From Enterococcus sp. HY326 (lineage in GTDB: Bacteria; Bacillota; Bacilli; Lactobacillales; Enterococcaceae), in the NCBI RefSeq assembly GCF_026157065.1, contig NZ_JANLGQ010000002.1, positions 372,001 to 436,000 on the forward strand: a DNA stretch of 64,000 nucleotides, given 5' to 3'. This document shows, piece by piece, positions 61,780 through 64,000 of this stretch. Within the stretch, counting starts at the first letter, position 1. Each line of letters starts with the position of its first letter. The notes below the pieces were generated by a model. It made no database searches and was not told where the DNA came from. It saw nothing but the letters and a program-made list of their open reading frames with translations. The position numbers and the translations under genes are program-made.

Positions 61780-62625
61780 TTAATTAATTGATGGTTGATT
61801 ATTTTTAGAAGTCATCCGATTTTGGGCTTGATTATAGGCACCATGCCAGACATGACCCAAATACTGATTAATTTCTAGGCCTTCTTGAATAGCGGCAGCC
61901 ACAAAGTCTTTGGCTAAGACGACAGCTTCAAAGACAGAAAGCTCCTTGGCTAAGCCCGCCGTAATTGCGGCGGCAAAGGTACAGCCAGCGCCATGATTGA
62001 AATCTGTTTTAAACAGAGGATTTTCTAAAATTTCAAAATTGCGGCCGTCAAAGAACACATCCAGCGCTTTTTCTCCGCCGAGACGATGGCCGCCTTTAAC
62101 GATGACATTCTTTGGTCCCAGCTGATAAATTTTTTCTGCCGCAATTTTCATTTCAGCTAAATTTTCTAACGGCGGCATTTCTGCCAAGATGGCCGCCTCC
62201 ACCAAATTCGGCGTCATAATTGTCGCTAAAGGTAAGAGGTTTTTTTTAATCGCCATCACATTTTCACTTTGAAATAAATCCTGCGTGCCTTTACTGGCAA
62301 TAACTGGATCAATCACAACATTTGGCATCTGATATTTTTCAAGATAATCTTTGACGACTTCAATTGTCCCGACATCACCCAATAAACCAGTTTTCACAGC
62401 CGCTAGCGGTCCGCCAGTAAAAATACTTTTTAGCTGTTTAGCCACTAGCTCTGGTGAAAAGCTAGTAACTTCATGGGACCAATTTTGATCTGGGTCCATC
62501 GTCATCACACTTGTAATCGCCGAAAAACCAAAAGTGCCGTACTCTTGAAATGTTTTTAAATCTGCTTGAATGCCTGCTCCACCAGTCGAATCAGAGCCGG
62601 CCACGGTCAACACTTTTTTAATCAA
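61780..62625 (-). CDS. pdxK: Pyridoxine/pyridoxal kinase (PdxK, ThiD-like)
   Basis: A 281-residue ribokinase-fold kinase. It shows LTVAGSDSTGGAGIQADLKTFQ, TMDPDQNWSHEV (which fits Bacillus PdxK better than ThiD), VKGGHRLGGEKALDVFFDG and the anion hole HGAGCTFAAAITAGLA. It phosphorylates B6 vitamers to start salvage to PLP. GGAGGAGG precedes the ATG at 62625. It leads the operon with the ECF S-component and faces the PdxR-like gene. Confidence 0.88.
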   Translation of the reverse strand: MIKKVLTVAGSDSTGGAGIQADLKTFQEYGTFGFSAITSVMTMDPDQNWSHEVTSFSPELVAKQLKSIFTGGPLAAVKTGLLGDVGTIEVVKDYLEKYQMPNVVIDPVIASKGTQDLFQSENVMAIKKNLLPLATIMTPNLVEAAILAEMPPLENLAEMKIAAEKIYQLGPKNVIVKGGHRLGGEKALDVFFDGRNFEILENPLFKTDFNHGAGCTFAAAITAGLAKELSVFEAVVLAKDFVAAAIQEGLEINQYLGHVWHGAYNQAQNRMTSKNNQPSIN

Positions 62626-62744
62626 TTTCCTCCTCCTTTCAAATTTTCTTTTAATGTAATTTAGTATAAGGGAAGGCTGATTTGACAGAAACAGCCAATT
62701 GGTTTATTTTGAGGTCATCCAATTATAAAAAAGAAGGTAAAGCT
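62626..62744. promoter_or_regulatory. Divergent control region of the B6 locus
   Basis: The 119-bp spacer has two CCAATT direct repeats, at 62695-62700 and 62719-62724, near a TATAAA element (62724-62729) serving the regulator. A TATACT element on the other strand serves pdxK. MocR-type regulators bind direct repeats, so these are candidate sites. Confidence 0.4.
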
Positions 62745-64000
62745 ATGGAATGGCGCTTACAAAAATCAACGGGACCGATTTATCTGCAAATTATGGATTT
62801 AATTATTGAAAACATTCAACAGGGGCAACTGGAAGCCGGCGAAAAAATTCCGACTGAACGGGAGCTGGCAAAATTATTTGCTGTCAACCGTACGACAGTC
62901 GTCCATGCGCTGGATGAGTTGGCCAGTTTAGGCTGGCTGATACGTAAACAGGGCAGCGGTACGAGGGTAAATGAAGGAAATTGGGGACGCCAAGCCTTGC
63001 CCCGCACAAATTGGCAGGGGATTTTACAGCAAACGGCTTATAATCGCCAGCATCCTTTTTTACTGAATTTAAAAAAGCGATTAGCAGACTCGGAGGTACT
63101 AGATTTATTTACCGGTGAACTGCCTCATCAACTGATTCCGAATTTTCAGCTGCCGAGTTTTCGTTGGGAGGATTTTTTAGCTGAAGAGAATCAGCTATCA
63201 GCAGCGGGGTATTTGCCGTTGCAAAAAGCCATTCAAGAAGGATTACATAATGACCATCAATTAGAGGTTTCCCTTGAGGATATATTAATTACCTCCGGGG
63301 CTCAACAAGGGTTATTTTTATTGCTACAAGTGTTACTGGCACCGGGAGATAGTGTAGCAATTGAAAATCCTTCATTTTTGTATAGTTTGCCAATTTTTCA
63401 GGCTGCTGGAATTTCACTTTTTGGCGTTGGCTTGGATCAAGAGGGCATTAAACTAAACGAATTAAAGCAATTAATTGTCGCAAAAAAAATTAAAATGCTG
63501 ATTTTAAATCCGACCTACCAAAATCCTACTGGTATCGTGATGTCTTTGAAGCGTCGTCAAGAAGTTTTAGAGCTTTGCGGCAGATATCAAATTCCAGTTG
63601 TGGAAGACAATGTCTTTGGCGAGATTAATTTCACCAAGAAAATTCCTTTGTTGAAATCACTTGCCCCACAGCAAGTGATTTATCTCGGCTCACTGTCAAA
63701 AATTTTAGGCGCCTCAACTAAAATCGGTTGGCTTTTAGCTCCTCATTCCCTTATGGCTCCCTTGATTGAAGCTAGACAGGTGATGGATTCCACAGTCAGT
63801 ATTTTTCCGCAAGTCCTTGCCACAGCTGCATTAAATGATCAGACTTTTTTAAATCAGCGACAGCAATTAGTGGATGCCTTAGCTAAACGAGCCGCAGATT
63901 TTCTGAAGCTGGTAGCCCCCTTTGAAAAAGACTGGCAAATTAGCGAGATTAAAGGTGGTTTTTATGTCTGGCTGACCTGGCAAAGAGGGGACATCGCTAA
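62745..64000 (+). CDS. pdxR: MocR/PdxR-type regulator (3' end cut by window)
   Basis: The frame from the ATG at 62745 stays open to the window end, giving about 418 codons of a protein typically 450-480 long. The N-terminal GntR winged helix (YLQIMDLIIENIQQGQLEAGEKIP...TERELAKLFAVNRTTVVHALDEL) is joined to a fold-type I aminotransferase domain. That domain has NPTYQNPTG, VVEDNVFGEI and the PLP lysine in LGSLSKILGA. Such proteins sense PLP and control B6 genes. It is divergent from pdxK and the ECF gene, its likely targets. AGAAGG precedes the start. Confidence 0.9.
   Translation, partial: MEWRLQKSTGPIYLQIMDLIIENIQQGQLEAGEKIPTERELAKLFAVNRTTVVHALDELASLGWLIRKQGSGTRVNEGNWGRQALPRTNWQGILQQTAYNRQHPFLLNLKKRLADSEVLDLFTGELPHQLIPNFQLPSFRWEDFLAEENQLSAAGYLPLQKAIQEGLHNDHQLEVSLEDILITSGAQQGLFLLLQVLLAPGDSVAIENPSFLYSLPIFQAAGISLFGVGLDQEGIKLNELKQLIVAKKIKMLILNPTYQNPTGIVMSLKRRQEVLELCGRYQIPVVEDNVFGEINFTKKIPLLKSLAPQQVIYLGSLSKILGASTKIGWLLAPHSLMAPLIEARQVMDSTVSIFPQVLATAALNDQTFLNQRQQLVDALAKRAADFLKLVAPFEKDWQISEIKGGFYVWLTWQRGDIA

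Overview
The window is AT-rich, densely coded DNA from a low-GC Gram-positive bacterium. It most likely comes from Enterococcus or a close relative in the Enterococcaceae. Pointers are a 498-residue Lsa-type ABC-F protein, RexB/RexA (AddB/AddA), an RNase PH-RdgB fusion, FabI beside a FabN-like dehydratase with FabT-type palindromes, a cbpB-dapH-dapL cluster, and the nrdR-dnaB-dnaI order. TTG and GTG starts are common. I saw no rRNA, tRNA, insertion sequence, prophage or CRISPR array. The assignment is inference from gene content; no search was run.

Layout. 1-8.8 kb is an accessory stretch: a divergent pair of cysteine-rich proteins (one HNH-like), three acetyltransferases, a TetR/VOC pair, a MutM-like protein without the usual catalytic residues, a methyltransferase behind a structured leader, a WYL regulator with a GyrI-like protein, and a hydrolase. 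8.9-17.8 kb is a drug and peptide defence block of three modules. These are an ABC exporter with its MerR regulator and a 19-bp-spacer promoter, an Lsa-type ABC-F gene behind a leader peptide and terminator, and a Bce-type two-component system with its ABC transporter. 18-22.8 kb carries a FUSC membrane protein, a Cys/Met gamma-lyase or synthase, and a signal peptidase.

22.9-36.3 kb is core: rexB-rexA, an HxlR regulator with a clear operator, a phenylalanine T-box before pheS-pheT, a Nudix hydrolase and trpS. 36.5-39.5 kb is a polar amino-acid ABC transporter. 39.7-45 kb holds murI, the rph-rdgB fusion, a YfcE-type phosphoesterase, a c-di-AMP-type CBS protein, and dapH-dapL for lysine and peptidoglycan. 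45-54 kb holds MscS, a Na/Pi transporter, ilvE, a MazG-like/SUKH pair, fabI divergent from fabN/fabZ, a secreted cyclophilin and MupG. 54-61.1 kb is the replication and repair run polA-mutM-coaE-nrdR-dnaB-dnaI. 61.2-64 kb is a vitamin B6 locus: ECF S-component and pdxK, divergent from a MocR/PdxR regulator cut by the window end.

No wholly new multi-gene system stands out. The strongest leads are in control regions and odd family members: the leader-peptide attenuator before the Lsa-type gene, the structured leader before the methyltransferase, the long inverted repeat before the Bce transporter, the HNH/zinc-ribbon divergent pair, and the MutM paralogue without its catalytic proline.
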